Source: Siminovitchia fortis
Lineage (GTDB): Bacteria; Bacillota; Bacilli; Bacillales; Bacillaceae_C
Assembly: GCF_003605365.2 (NCBI RefSeq)
Contig: NZ_QYTU02000036.1
Span: forward strand, 1 to 36,496
Direction of reading: 5' to 3'
DNA length: 36,496 bases
Each line of letters begins with the position of its first letter. Within the stretch, counting starts at the first letter, position 1. The notes under the pieces are model-generated. The model did no database searches. It worked only from the letters and a program-made list of their open reading frames with translations, and was not told where the DNA came from. The position numbers and the translations under genes are program-made. Positions 7,330 through 15,627 of this stretch are shown here, piece after piece.

Positions 7330-7840
7330 ATGGGTATCTTAAGCGGAAATCCCAAGAATGAACCGATGCATTATGGGGAGGTTTTTGCGATTTGGATTGC
7401 ATACTCCGGCTGCAAAACAATGGCAGCGGAGTATCAAACACTTTTCAATCATGCGGGGACGGAGACTTACAAGAATTGTTGAAAGAAACCATTGAATTAT
7501 CCGAGAGCGACAGCAGAGAATTAGAGGTTTACTTAAAAGAAAGTGGCGTCTATCTTCCTCCTTCACCTGCGGAGCGGTCAAAAGCTGATCTGGAAGACAT
7601 TCCCGCGGGCGCTAAATTCTACGATCAGGAAATCGGGGCAAAACTGTCACTTGATACAGCTGCAGGTTTGGCTGCTTGCAGCCAGGCGATGGGGATGGCC
7701 ATCCGGGAAGACATCGCCATGATGTTTGGCCAGATGCATGTAAAAAAGCACAGTTGGGTTTAAAAGCTTTAAGACTGAATAAGGAAAAAGGGTGGCTGAT
7801 CCCTCCTCCATTACATTTAGCGGTACCAGAGAAGGATTGA
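7330..7840 (+). pseudogene. DUF3231 family protein, disrupted by two single-base frameshifts
   Basis: The start is ATG 7330 after GAGG. Three frames together encode one coherent ~170-residue DUF3231 protein: MGILSGNPKNEPMHYGEVFA onward in frame one up to NHAG, then DGDLQELLKETIELSE through MAIREDIAMMFGQMHVKK in frame two, then AQLGLKALRLNKEKGWLIPP to the stop at 7838-7840 in frame three. The breaks fall at a G4 run (7455-7458, G5 expected) and an A6 run (7742-7747, A7 expected). DUF3231 proteins are ferritin-like helical proteins of unknown role, common in Bacillus. Two homopolymer deletions could be true decay or sequencing error; if they are errors the gene is intact. Confidence 0.85.
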
Positions 7841-7986
7841 TTATCCTATTAGGCAAGGCCACACGCCCTTGTCTTTTTATATTTTAGTGAGAAAATGTTT
7901 GTTTAAAATAGTTAGTTTGGCCAATCAACTCTCCCCATTTGTCATATCTATAAACTAAAGGCCAATTATACTTAGGAGGGATAAAA

Positions 7987-8418
7987 TTGTTGCATGAAGA
8001 GCAGTTGAAAGAAATGCTTGATGAACCATGCAGTTGCTCCACGAACTTTTCCGAAGGATACCACCCTTGGTGTGATTTATGTTTTTTAAGTGAGGTCAAA
8101 GAAAGCTTTTACTGCCCTGAACACGAGGTTGAATCTCATGATGGCTATTATGAGGATGATGAGTCATCGGAAAACGAGGCACACACAGGCGAAAGGCGGC
8201 CGCATGATTGTTACTGCTGCGCATGCGCGCTCCTTCAAGACTTTTCCGAGAATACACCCGTAGAAATATCTACTCGTAAAGTTAAAAATGTCCCCTTATA
8301 TTTTAAATCAATCGATCCCGAAGAGTTTCGTGTTTCGTTCCTGGATCCTGCCAGTAAAAGAATTGTTTCGACGGATTGCCGTAATATTACGAGTATCCGA
8401 TATAATAAATATGAATAG
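7987..8418 (+). CDS. Cys-rich protein of unknown function, possible spore-layer protein
   Basis: The TTG start at 7987 follows AGGAGG at 7974-7979 with 7-nt spacing. The 143-residue product has ten cysteines in clusters: PCSCS, WCDLC, FYC and DCYCCAC, the last near residue 80. An acidic, His-containing linker (HDGYYEDDESSENEAH) lies between them. The C-terminal ~60 residues look like a beta-rich domain (VPLYFKSIDPEEFRVSF). There is no signal peptide or membrane helix. Clustered CxC/CCxC in a Bacillus protein beside repeat-domain proteins brings to mind cross-linked coat or exosporium proteins such as the CotY/CotZ class, but I cannot assign it to that family. Confidence 0.7.
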   Translation: MLHEEQLKEMLDEPCSCSTNFSEGYHPWCDLCFLSEVKESFYCPEHEVESHDGYYEDDESSENEAHTGERRPHDCYCCACALLQDFSENTPVEISTRKVKNVPLYFKSIDPEEFRVSFLDPASKRIVSTDCRNITSIRYNKYE

Positions 8419-8660
8419 AATAAGCGACTTCCGAAGGGACCAAAGCCTTTTTTTTTAAACAAGGTTATATCCCTTCGATTTTCTTTATAAAATGTTAGTT
8501 TTGAAAATCTTTAAACTCCCTATTCCTGGTCTCCTTTGAGAAAGACAAAAGTCTTTTTCAAAAACAAGGCTATTCCCCAATTATTCCTTTATCATTTCAA
8601 TAACCTCTCATAAACAACACTCATTATTTCAAAACAATTGTAAGAAAGGAAAGATGATAT
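8419..8660. other. intergenic region with hairpins, no gene seen
   Basis: After the Cys-rich gene, CGAAGGG and CCCTTCG flank a T9 run (about 8432-8479). A second hairpin (TTGAGAAAGAC, AAAA loop, GTCTTTTTCAA) lies near 8536-8562. The first element has the same arrangement (GG-ACC/ACA, AGCC, T-run, flanking inverted repeat) as the 3' end of the next gene. That suggests the whole region grew by duplication. No promoter is obvious. Confidence 0.4.
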
Positions 8661-9923
8661 ATGAGGTCTGATGAACTTTCGGGCAAAAAAGATAAGTTAT
8701 GCGGAAATGATGCGATATTTGAAAGAACATACGCATCCCAAAAAGTGCTCCATAACCTTGAACATAACATGAATAGTAACGTCCTTGTAAATAAAATCGT
8801 TTGCTCCAAGCAAGTGCATATCGTTGCCGAAACCATCATTTCTTTATCTTCATTGGGAATCACCCTTCCACCTGGGGCAACAACCATTCCTCCCATTACC
8901 GTGACACCGGATCTTTCCGGTATTGTTCAAAACAGCATCATTTTAAAGGATGAAGTCATAACGACCGGGTATGTGCCGGCAACAATCACTGTCGAAGGAC
9001 TGCCAACCACTGTTACAGCCAACCTGCCATTTCAACAGCACATTCCATGCCCTGGTGCCTGCCCTGAAGACATTTTGTCAGTGGCGTCGCTGGAAGTCGT
9101 AGGCATTATCATCCAGCCGGTTCCGTCCGTCGTTTTCGAAAGGTCTGCATTATTTATAGTCATCTTGCGTACGAGGATTACCGTGACTAGGCCGACGATA
9201 GGTAAACCGGATCAAAAAAGTTTCTCCTATTTGAACGACGTTGCCCACCAACGTACAGAAAAAATACCGCACATGGTACCATTTACACCCTTTGGTCCAC
9301 AATGTACAGCACCTGATGTGGCGGATGATGTTCTTGTAAATAAAATCGTATGTTCAAGACCAGTTCGCATCACAGCCGAAAGCTCTTTAATTGTCTTCAC
9401 CTCCCCTGAATTGTTGCCTTTACCAATTACATTAACACCGGACCTTGAGGGAATTGTACTGAACAGTACGATTTTAAAGGACGCAGTAGTAACCGCCGGA
9501 TATGTGCCAGTATCTGTTACTGTAGGTATATTAACTACCGTAACACTTGATCTGCCCTTTCAACAGCTCACACCTTGTCCAGGTGCCTGCCCCGTGGATA
9601 TTTTGACAGCGGCACCGGCAGAAATTGAAGCTATTATCATTCAGCCAATTCCAATAGGTGCTCCCGACGGAGTAGTAGAACTATCCATAATGTTTAAAGT
9701 CATCCTGCGTACGAAGATTACTGTTACCAGACCAATGATAGGTAAACTAAACCAGAAAAGCTCATCGTGTTTAAAAGGTGTTTGCCCGCACCATCCTGAA
9801 GTAGAACCCCGCAGGGTACAATTTCCTTTGATAGGCGCAGAAAATGCAACATTGACGACAGAATCCGATATAGAAAACCTGAAATGGACAATTCCCTATG
9901 AAAGGACAAGAGCCTTTTTTTAA
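8661..9923 (+). CDS. two-unit repeat protein, SPOCS/DUF3794-like, putative spore-surface protein
   Basis: The 420-residue product has two tandem copies of one ~170-residue unit, at about 41-213 and 224-393. Shared landmarks are VLVNKIVCS, a TPDLxGIV block, ILKD then GYVP, LPFQQ-x-x-PCPGACP-x-D, a hydrophobic IIIQP strand, and RT-x-ITVTRP followed by GK-x-x-QK. The pattern of alternating beta strands and the central PF motif resembles the SPOCS/DUF3794 domain of spore coat proteins such as SipL; this is an inference. There is no signal peptide, fitting assembly from the mother cell. AAAGGAAAG precedes ATG 8661. The last residues (WTIPYERTRAFF) are encoded within a terminator-like element. Confidence 0.75.
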   Translation: MRSDELSGKKDKLCGNDAIFERTYASQKVLHNLEHNMNSNVLVNKIVCSKQVHIVAETIISLSSLGITLPPGATTIPPITVTPDLSGIVQNSIILKDEVITTGYVPATITVEGLPTTVTANLPFQQHIPCPGACPEDILSVASLEVVGIIIQPVPSVVFERSALFIVILRTRITVTRPTIGKPDQKSFSYLNDVAHQRTEKIPHMVPFTPFGPQCTAPDVADDVLVNKIVCSRPVRITAESSLIVFTSPELLPLPITLTPDLEGIVLNSTILKDAVVTAGYVPVSVTVGILTTVTLDLPFQQLTPCPGACPVDILTAAPAEIEAIIIQPIPIGAPDGVVELSIMFKVILRTKITVTRPMIGKLNQKSSSCLKGVCPHHPEVEPRRVQFPLIGAENATLTTESDIENLKWTIPYERTRAFF

Positions 9924-9946
9924 AACCATGGTAATTGTCCAACCAT
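9885..9946 (+). terminator. terminator-like inverted repeat overlapping the 3' end of the two-unit gene
   Basis: GGACAATT and AATTGTCC form an 8-bp perfect outer stem around an AAAGG/GCCT core and a T7 run. The stop codon (TAA) lies just after the T-run, so translation enters the element. It is related to the one at 8432-8479. The large loop makes termination efficiency uncertain. Confidence 0.35.
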
Positions 9947-10060
9947 TTCCATTATAGTATCAATACAATATAACGTAATCAGCCAACAATAGATTAAAAG
10001 CAGGTCGTTAGTCTATGAATTTTGGCTGACTCTAAAATCAAAAGAAAGGATGGAAAATAT

Positions 10061-10771
10061 ATGAGGTTTGATGATTTTTGGTGCAGAGATGATGACTTTG
10101 AATTTGCACCATGCGACAGATGCGGATCAACCGAATCACCTTGCAGATGCAACAGAAGACCGCGCCAGCCTGATCACGAAGTTCTCGTAAATAAGGTCGT
10201 TTGCTCAAAGCAAGTCCAAAAAGTAGCCGAAGCAATTATCCCTTTGACAGCATTGGGAATCACACTTCCACCCGGAGGAACTCTTCCTCTTATTACTTTG
10301 ACACCGAACCTTGCCGGTATTGTTCAAAACAGTACGATTTTAAGAGACGAAGTAGTAAACACCGGATATGTACCAGCGACTATTACTGTAGCCGGAATTG
10401 CAACGCCCGTTTCAGTAAGCCTGCCGTTCCAACAGCATACTCCATGCCCAGGCGCCTGCCCGGAAGACACTTTAACAGAAGCGCCGCTGGAAGTTGAAAG
10501 TATTATTATTCAGCCGATTCCATTGGCAGTTGTAGCAGGTACAGTAGGAGTAGCTTCCGCTTTATTCAAGGTAATCCTGCGCACGACTATTACAGTAACT
10601 AGACCTGTGGTAGGTAAACTGAATCAAAAAGATTTATCAAACTTATGCGATGTGAATCATCATCGATGCGAAGCTGGTGCTCCCCGTACGATTCAATTCC
10701 CATTGACAGGTGCTGCACCAGGTCCAACACCCCCTCCAGCTGCGGCTTCAGGACCAACAGAAACAGAATAA
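10061..10771 (+). CDS. single-unit paralogue of the two-unit repeat protein, Cys-rich N-terminus
   Basis: The start is ATG 10061 after AAAGGATGG; the leader and first codons (ATATATGAGGT.TGATG) copy those of the gene at 8661, so the upstream TTG at 10022 is not the start. The 236-residue protein has a short Cys-rich head (CDRCGSTESPCRC), one repeat unit at about 41-218 starting at the same residue number as in its neighbour, and a Pro/Ala-rich tail (GPTPPPAAASGPTETE). Key motifs: VLVNKVVCSKQV, TPNLAGIVQNST, GYVPATITV, LPFQQHTPCPGACPED, RTTITVTRP. I infer a structural spore-surface role. A strong terminator follows, closing the island. Confidence 0.75.
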   Translation: MRFDDFWCRDDDFEFAPCDRCGSTESPCRCNRRPRQPDHEVLVNKVVCSKQVQKVAEAIIPLTALGITLPPGGTLPLITLTPNLAGIVQNSTILRDEVVNTGYVPATITVAGIATPVSVSLPFQQHTPCPGACPEDTLTEAPLEVESIIIQPIPLAVVAGTVGVASALFKVILRTTITVTRPVVGKLNQKDLSNLCDVNHHRCEAGAPRTIQFPLTGAAPGPTPPPAAASGPTETE

Positions 10772-10779
10772 CCACTTGC

Positions 10780-10806
10780 AAGCGGACGTTTAGGTCCGCT
10801 TTTTTG
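10780..10806 (+). terminator. intrinsic terminator closing the repeat-protein island
   Basis: AAGCGGAC and GTCCGCTT form an 8-bp stem with a GTTTAG loop, followed by T6. It sits between convergent genes. Confidence 0.85.
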
Positions 10807-10811
10807 AATTT

Positions 10812-11216
10812 TTAACCTTGAAGTAAGGCTTCAAGGTTTTTTACGAGATCCCGGCCTTTGGAAATGTACTTATCGTCTAGTGAACCGTCCGGATCTTCCG
10901 GTTCCGCAAATTGATTGAAGGAAGCCGTCATATTTCCTGAATTGGGTCCATCGTCAAACCCTCCTTGATATACGTGGTTCAGTACGAACGGCTTGCCCAA
11001 TTCAACAACTGCTCCTCTTTTATCCAACTGCCCGTCCACAGCCGTAAAAGGAATGCGTAAAAATTGATAGCCTTCATCGTTTGCCATTTTATAATCGAAA
11101 AAGCCTTTGTCATAATCCCAATTTCCACCGATTGTATAGCCGCGCGGTTTCAACAGCTGCTCAAGCTTATGTAAATTAAAGCGCCTGCCTTCAATAGAGG
11201 ATTCAATTCGAATCAT
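10812..11216 (-). CDS. yugN: YugN-like family protein
   Basis: A 134-residue soluble protein matching the YugN-like family of Bacillus: LEQLLKPRGYTIGGNWDYDK, then GYQFLRIPFTAVDGQLD, GKPFVLNHVYQGG and NQFAEPEDPDGSLDDKYI. Function is unknown. The GGGAG box fits ATG 11216 (8 nt) better than the GTG at 11225, so I use the shorter form. In B. subtilis yugN lies in the same general neighbourhood as yugI, yugF and patB, as here. Confidence 0.85.
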   Translation of the reverse strand: MIRIESSIEGRRFNLHKLEQLLKPRGYTIGGNWDYDKGFFDYKMANDEGYQFLRIPFTAVDGQLDKRGAVVELGKPFVLNHVYQGGFDDGPNSGNMTASFNQFAEPEDPDGSLDDKYISKGRDLVKNLEALLQG

Positions 11217-11275
11217 TGTTTTCACTCCCAGGGTATATTCAATATTATTGTTCCTCAGAAGGAAGGGGATATACT

Positions 11276-11306
11276 AAAAACTGCCGATACAAAAGTATCG
11301 GCAGTT
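11276..11306 (-). terminator. terminator of glutamate dehydrogenase gene
   Basis: The 12-bp stem AACTGCCGATAC/GTATCGGCAGTT with a 4-nt loop is followed, on the minus strand, by TTTTT. Confidence 0.9.
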
Positions 11307-11314
11307 ACTTCTAC

Positions 11315-12559
11315 TTATACCCATCCCCTGAAGCGGGACGCTTCAGCGACGTTGCGCAGTCCGAGCATATATGCGGCCAGGCGCATATTGACTCTTCGGC
11401 TTTGGGCAAGGTTATAGACATTATTAAACGATTCAACCAGTTTTTCCCTTAGTCTCTCATTAACTTCCTCTTCCGTCCAGTAATAGCCCTGGTTGTTCTG
11501 AACCCATTCGAAATAGGAAACTGTAACCCCGCCGGCGCTTGCAAGGACATCCGGAACAAGGAGAATGCCGCGCTCGGTTAAAATTTTTGTTGCTTCCTCT
11601 GTCGTCGGGCCATTGGCAGCCTCGACAACGATGGATGCCTTGATATTCGGGGCATTTTCCCCGGTAATTTGGTTGGCTACTGCTGCCGGAACGATGATAT
11701 CACAATCAAGTTCGAACAATTCCTTATTCGAAATCGTATTTTCAAACAAAGTCGTCACTGTACCGAAGCTGTCTCTTCGGTCAAGCAGGTAATCGATATC
11801 CAATCCGTCAGGATCGTGCAACGCACCGTAAGCATCGGAGATTCCGACAATTTTTGCTCCGGCATCGTAAAGGAACTTAGAGAGGAAGCTTCCCGCATTA
11901 CCGAAGCCTTGAATGACGATTCTTGCATCTTTTAGATCAATGCCGCGTTTCTTTGCAGCTTCTTCAATACAAATGGTTACACCTTGGGCAGTTGCTTTTT
12001 CCCTGCCTTGAGATCCGCCAAGAACAATCGGCTTGCCTGTAATAAAGCCGGGAGAATCATTTTCACGGAGACGGCTGTACTCATCCATCATCCAAGCCAT
12101 GATCTGGGAGTTTGTGTATACATCCGGTGCCGGAATGTCTTTTGTAGGACCGACAATCTGGCTGATTGCCCGAACATATTCACGGCTGAGGCGTTCAATT
12201 TCACCCATTGACATTGTGCGCGGGTCACAAATGATACCGCCTTTTCCGCCGCCATATGGGAGATTCACTATTCCGCATTTGATGGTCATCCATAGGGACA
12301 TTGCCTTTACTTCTTCCTCTGTCACTTCGGGATGATAGCGGACTCCACCTTTTGTGGGGCCGACTGCATCATTGTGCTGCGCGCGGAAACCGGTAAAAAC
12401 TTTGACTGACCCGTCATCCATTTTCACTGGTATTCTGACAGTAAGCATACGAATCGGCTCTTTCAGCAGTTCATACATTTCCTCGCCAAATCCAAGCTTG
12501 TGAAGGCTTTCTTTTATAACCTCTTGTGTTGATGTAAATAAGTTCAGATTTTCTGCCAT
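11315..12559 (-). CDS. gudB: NAD-dependent glutamate dehydrogenase (GudB/RocG type)
   Basis: A 414-residue hexameric-type enzyme interconverting glutamate and 2-oxoglutarate. Visible signatures: GGVRYHPEV, the substrate-binding lysine region [29 protein letters not shown], and the nucleotide-binding Rossmann motif [11 protein letters not shown]. The start is ATG 12559 ([14 protein letters not shown]), since the 11 upstream residues lack a ribosome site. It lies 47 nt after the ornithine aminotransferase gene on the same strand, so the pair likely forms an operon feeding ornithine carbon into the TCA cycle. GudB and RocG cannot be told apart by this alone. Confidence 0.93.
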   Translation of the reverse strand: MAENLNLFTSTQEVIKESLHKLGFGEEMYELLKEPIRMLTVRIPVKMDDGSVKVFTGFRAQHNDAVGPTKGGVRYHPEVTEEEVKAMSLWMTIKCGIVNLPYGGGKGGIICDPRTMSMGEIERLSREYVRAISQIVGPTKDIPAPDVYTNSQIMAWMMDEYSRLRENDSPGFITGKPIVLGGSQGREKATAQGVTICIEEAAKKRGIDLKDARIVIQGFGNAGSFLSKFLYDAGAKIVGISDAYGALHDPDGLDIDYLLDRRDSFGTVTTLFENTISNKELFELDCDIIVPAAVANQITGENAPNIKASIVVEAANGPTTEEATKILTERGILLVPDVLASAGGVTVSYFEWVQNNQGYYWTEEEVNERLREKLVESFNNVYNLAQSRRVNMRLAAYMLGLRNVAEASRFRGWV

Positions 12560-12606
12560 CGTTTTTTCTCGCCTCTTTGTTTTTGTAATCAACTATCATT
12601 ATAGCA

Positions 12607-13797
12607 CTAGGATAGAACTTTTTTAATACGTTCGAGCGCCCAATCGACTTCTTCCCGGGTTATGACGAGCGGGGGTGCGAATCTAATGACATTCTCGTGG
12701 GTTTCCTTGCATAAAAGACCTTCGTCTTTCAGCAACTCGCAATATTTTCTGGCCCCCTCATGCAACTCCACTCCGATAAACAATCCTCTCCCTCTTATTT
12801 CTTTAATTATTGGATTATCAATCTCTTTTAATTTTGACACAAAATAGTCACCAAGTTCAAGTGAATGGTCAGAAAGGCTTTCATTTTCAATCACTTCGAG
12901 TGCGGCAACCGACACCGCACACGCCAGTGGATTGCCACCAAACGTCGATCCATGTGAGCCGGGATTAAAAACACCCAGTATATTTTCGTCGGCACATACG
13001 CACGAGATCGGAAATACCCCTCCTCCAAGCGCCTTTCCCAAAATATACATGTCGGGTTCAACGCCTTCCCAGTCACAGGCAAACATTTTTCCCGATCTGC
13101 CGAGGCCGGCCTGTATTTCATCCGCTATAAACAAGACATTATTTTCTTTACAGACGTCGTAGGCGGCTTTTAAAAATCCTTTCGGCGGGATCACTACCCC
13201 TGCCTCACCCTGGATTGGCTCGATTAAAAATGCTGCGGTATTCGGCGTAATGGCTTTCTTCAAAGCTTCCAAATCTCCATATGGGACCAGCTTGATCCCA
13301 GGCAGAAGAGGCCCAAACCCCCGTTGGTATTCTTCTTCCGAAGAAAGCGAGACGGCTGTCATCGTCCTTCCATGGAAATTACCTTCACAAGCGATGATTT
13401 CCGCTTGGTTGTCAGGTATCCCTTTGACATCATAGGCCCAGCGGCGTGCTGCTTTAAAGGCTGTTTCCACCGCTTCCGCACCCGTGTTCATAGGCAGAGC
13501 CATTTCCTTATTGGTCAGCCCTGTGATTTTTTCATACCATGGTCCCAACTGATCGTTATGAAAAGCCCTTGATGTCAAAGTGATCTTGTCTGCCTGATCC
13601 TTCAATGCCTGGATGATTTTGGGGTGGCGATGCCCTTGGTTGACTGCCGAATACGCACTTAGCATATCCATATAGCGATTTCCCTCCGGATCACGGACCC
13701 AAACGCCCTCCGCTTCGGAAATGACAATCGGCAGAGGATGATAGTTTCGTGCTCCGTATTTTTCAGTCTGCTCAATGATTTGATCTGTTTTCGACAA
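12607..13797 (-). CDS. rocD: ornithine aminotransferase
   Basis: A 396-residue class-III PLP aminotransferase that converts ornithine and 2-oxoglutarate to glutamate semialdehyde and glutamate. Motifs: [11 protein letters not shown] at the N-terminus, [20 protein letters not shown] (substrate/PLP region), [26 protein letters not shown] with the PLP-binding aspartate, and [11 protein letters not shown] with the Schiff-base lysine. The start is the TTG at 13797 ([14 protein letters not shown]), placed 9 nt after a perfect AGGAGG; the longer frame begins inside the leader. It is the first gene of the likely rocD-gudB unit. Confidence 0.93.
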   Translation of the reverse strand: MSKTDQIIEQTEKYGARNYHPLPIVISEAEGVWVRDPEGNRYMDMLSAYSAVNQGHRHPKIIQALKDQADKITLTSRAFHNDQLGPWYEKITGLTNKEMALPMNTGAEAVETAFKAARRWAYDVKGIPDNQAEIIACEGNFHGRTMTAVSLSSEEEYQRGFGPLLPGIKLVPYGDLEALKKAITPNTAAFLIEPIQGEAGVVIPPKGFLKAAYDVCKENNVLFIADEIQAGLGRSGKMFACDWEGVEPDMYILGKALGGGVFPISCVCADENILGVFNPGSHGSTFGGNPLACAVSVAALEVIENESLSDHSLELGDYFVSKLKEIDNPIIKEIRGRGLFIGVELHEGARKYCELLKDEGLLCKETHENVIRFAPPLVITREEVDWALERIKKVLS

Positions 13798-14131
13798 TGG
13801 ACTCAACCTCCTGAATATATAAGAATAGCGCTTTTTTGTCTCCCTCTTTTGAAAAATCCGTAAACTGTTCATGCCTGTAGGGAATCACCCTGTTTCCCTT
13901 ATCATTATTTCATTAGGGTACCTAATAGACAAAGATATAAACGCGGTTTAAAGTTTGAACTCTTGCATATATAAGGATGAAGAATGTCACAGTATTTTTC
14001 AAGTCATATTGATCACCAATTTTCAAAATTTCAAAATGTATTTTAATAAAAGCGGGGCTGCATTGCATATGGCCTAAAAGCACCAAAAAAAGCCGAATTC
14101 CATTTCGGAACTCAGCTTCGCTTGGAGAATA
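13798..14131. other. rocD upstream region
   Basis: No gene is visible. It holds the AGGAGG of rocD, an inverted repeat GGGAA/TTCCC near 13880-13897, and a palindrome ATTAGG-GTA-CCTAAT at 13912-13926 that may be an operator. I looked for a -24/-12 sigma-54 promoter as in the B. subtilis roc genes and did not find one. The left end holds the yugI terminator. Confidence 0.4.
14085..14118 (-). terminator. terminator of yugI
   Basis: On the minus strand AAGCTGAGTTCC pairs with GGAATTCGGCTT (12 bp, two G-T pairs) with a 5-nt loop, followed by a T7 run. Confidence 0.85.
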
Positions 14132-14527
14132 TTATTTTTTAATCAAATCATCCCGTTCAGATTTTTTAATCCATTCTTGAAGCTTGTCTTTTAATGTATT
14201 AAATCCTTCACGGTCCACTTCGTCAAGCTTTACACTGCCCTGCCTGCGCGCCCGCGGCTTCCCTGCTGCCTCTGCAGGAGGTTCCTCTTGCAAAACTCTG
14301 ATGGAAAGGCTGATTTTCCCTTCCTCTTCATTAACCTGAAGCACTTTCACTTTCACTTCATCTCCGACAGAAAGCACTTCGTTGATGTCTTTGACAAACC
14401 CATGTTTAATCTCTGAAATATGGACAAGGCCCTGGGTTTCCTCGTCAAGCGCTACGAACGCACCGTAAGGTTGGATGCCTGTCACCTTTCCGGTCAGCAC
14501 GTCGCCTTGTTTATATTTTGCAGTCAT
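14132..14527 (-). CDS. yugI: S1 RNA-binding domain general stress protein 13
   Basis: A 131-residue protein. Residues 5-77 form one S1/OB-fold RNA-binding domain (GDVLTGKVTGIQPYGAFVAL, GLVHISEI, GDEVKVKVLQVNEEEGKISLSI). A basic linker (KPRARRQGSVK) and a C-terminal helical tail follow. It matches YugI (GSP13), a ribosome-associated stress protein of Bacillus and a relative of polynucleotide phosphorylase S1 domains. ATG 14527 follows GGGAG-type sequence (GGGAGTG). It is monocistronic with its own terminator. Confidence 0.9.
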   Translation of the reverse strand: MTAKYKQGDVLTGKVTGIQPYGAFVALDEETQGLVHISEIKHGFVKDINEVLSVGDEVKVKVLQVNEEEGKISLSIRVLQEEPPAEAAGKPRARRQGSVKLDEVDREGFNTLKDKLQEWIKKSERDDLIKK

Positions 14528-14653
14528 GAAAACACTCCCAATATATATTTAATTTTCTCCTATGAACGCAATAGAAAATACTAACATAAAACGAAAAAAA
14601 AAGCAAAAATGGACCTATACCATCTGCTTCCCCAAAATCGGACATGCTAAACT

Positions 14654-14804
14654 TTGAAAAAACATGATATTATGTGTTTAAAATAGCTGTATAGCGGCAA
14701 TACTTATATTGTAGGACATTCCAATATTCCCCCTTTTTATGAATGGTCGTGGCTTTTTTGAGCCACGAATTTTTTCTTTTTCGGGGTCAAGCCAGGAGGG
14801 ATAA
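14654..14804 (+). promoter_or_regulatory. leader of the alpha/beta hydrolase gene with an internal terminator hairpin
   Basis: A weak promoter (TTGAAA at 14654; TTTAAA about 17 nt downstream) precedes a perfect 8-bp stem TCGTGGCT/AGCCACGA (14746-14768) with a T-rich loop, followed by ATTTTTT and more T. This is an intrinsic terminator in front of the coding region. It may act as an attenuator or end a short RNA of roughly 80 nt. No antiterminator partner is obvious. The 14528-14653 segment holds nothing I recognise. Confidence 0.45.
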
Positions 14805-15617
14805 TTGTTGCAAGGAAAAAAAGCATGGGTCAACGGCATACGTCTGTATTATGAAGAAGGCGGGAATTCCCGCGCACATACCATTGTTCTTCTGCATGGC
14901 TTTTTATCATCTTCCTTCAGCTTCCGTATGTTAGTCCCCTATTTGGCAAAAGATTTTCATATCCTATCGGTAGATCTGCCTCCTTTTGGCTTCAGTGACA
15001 AAACAAAAAAATTTCATTACTCATATAAAAATATGGCCGTAACAGTTTTACGGCTGCTGGAGGAAGCTAATATCGAGCGTTTTTCGGTCGCAGGACATTC
15101 CATGGGAGGACAGATTGCCCTTAACATGATGCTCCAGTCACCTGAAAAAATAGACAAGGGCATCCTTCTTTCAAGCTCCGGCTATTATGCACGTGCAAAA
15201 AGGCACCACATACTTGCTTCCTATCTGCCCTTTTTCCCCGTCTTCATCAAACATTATTTGGCAAAAACGGGTGTAGTCGGCAATCTGAAAAGCGTTGTCC
15301 ATGACCAGTCTTTAATTGATGGACCTATGATTGAAGGTTATGCAGAGCAGTTTGAAGATCCGAGGATTTTTCCTGCACTGGCGAGATTGCTCAGGCACCG
15401 GGAAGGCGATTTGTCTGTGGAAGCTTTGAAGGAGATCCAAACGCCCTGTCTTTTAATTTGGGGAGATCATGACAAAATTGTTCCTCTCAGCATCGGAAAA
15501 AGACTTGCCCAAGATTTGCCGCACGCCCGGCTTGTTATTTTTAAGGAAACAGGGCACCTCGTGCCTGAAGAAAGGCCGAAGGAAGTTTATGAGGAAATCG
15601 CATCTTTCTATAGTTAA
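14805..15617 (+). CDS. yugF: alpha/beta hydrolase (YugF-like)
   Basis: A 270-residue single-domain alpha/beta hydrolase. The oxyanion segment is LLHGFLSSSFSFR, the nucleophile elbow is GHSMGGQ (Ser), the acid lies in IWGDHDKIVP (Asp) and the catalytic His in ETGHLVPEE. The substrate is unknown; the family contains carboxylesterases and C-C hydrolases. The TTG start at 14805 is 7 nt after AGGAGG. Position before patB agrees with B. subtilis yugF, which supports the symbol. Confidence 0.87.
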   Translation: MLQGKKAWVNGIRLYYEEGGNSRAHTIVLLHGFLSSSFSFRMLVPYLAKDFHILSVDLPPFGFSDKTKKFHYSYKNMAVTVLRLLEEANIERFSVAGHSMGGQIALNMMLQSPEKIDKGILLSSSGYYARAKRHHILASYLPFFPVFIKHYLAKTGVVGNLKSVVHDQSLIDGPMIEGYAEQFEDPRIFPALARLLRHREGDLSVEALKEIQTPCLLIWGDHDKIVPLSIGKRLAQDLPHARLVIFKETGHLVPEERPKEVYEEIASFYS

Positions 15618-15627
15618 GACCTGATAG

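Noticed and set aside
13873-14000. Sigma-54 promoter for the rocD-gudB unit
   Set aside because: No TGGCAC-N5-TTGCA type sequence was found on the minus strand of the leader.
14026-14040. CodY-like box upstream of rocD
   Set aside because: AATTTTCAAAATTTC has about four mismatches to the CodY consensus and lies far (about 230 nt) from the gene start in AT-rich sequence.
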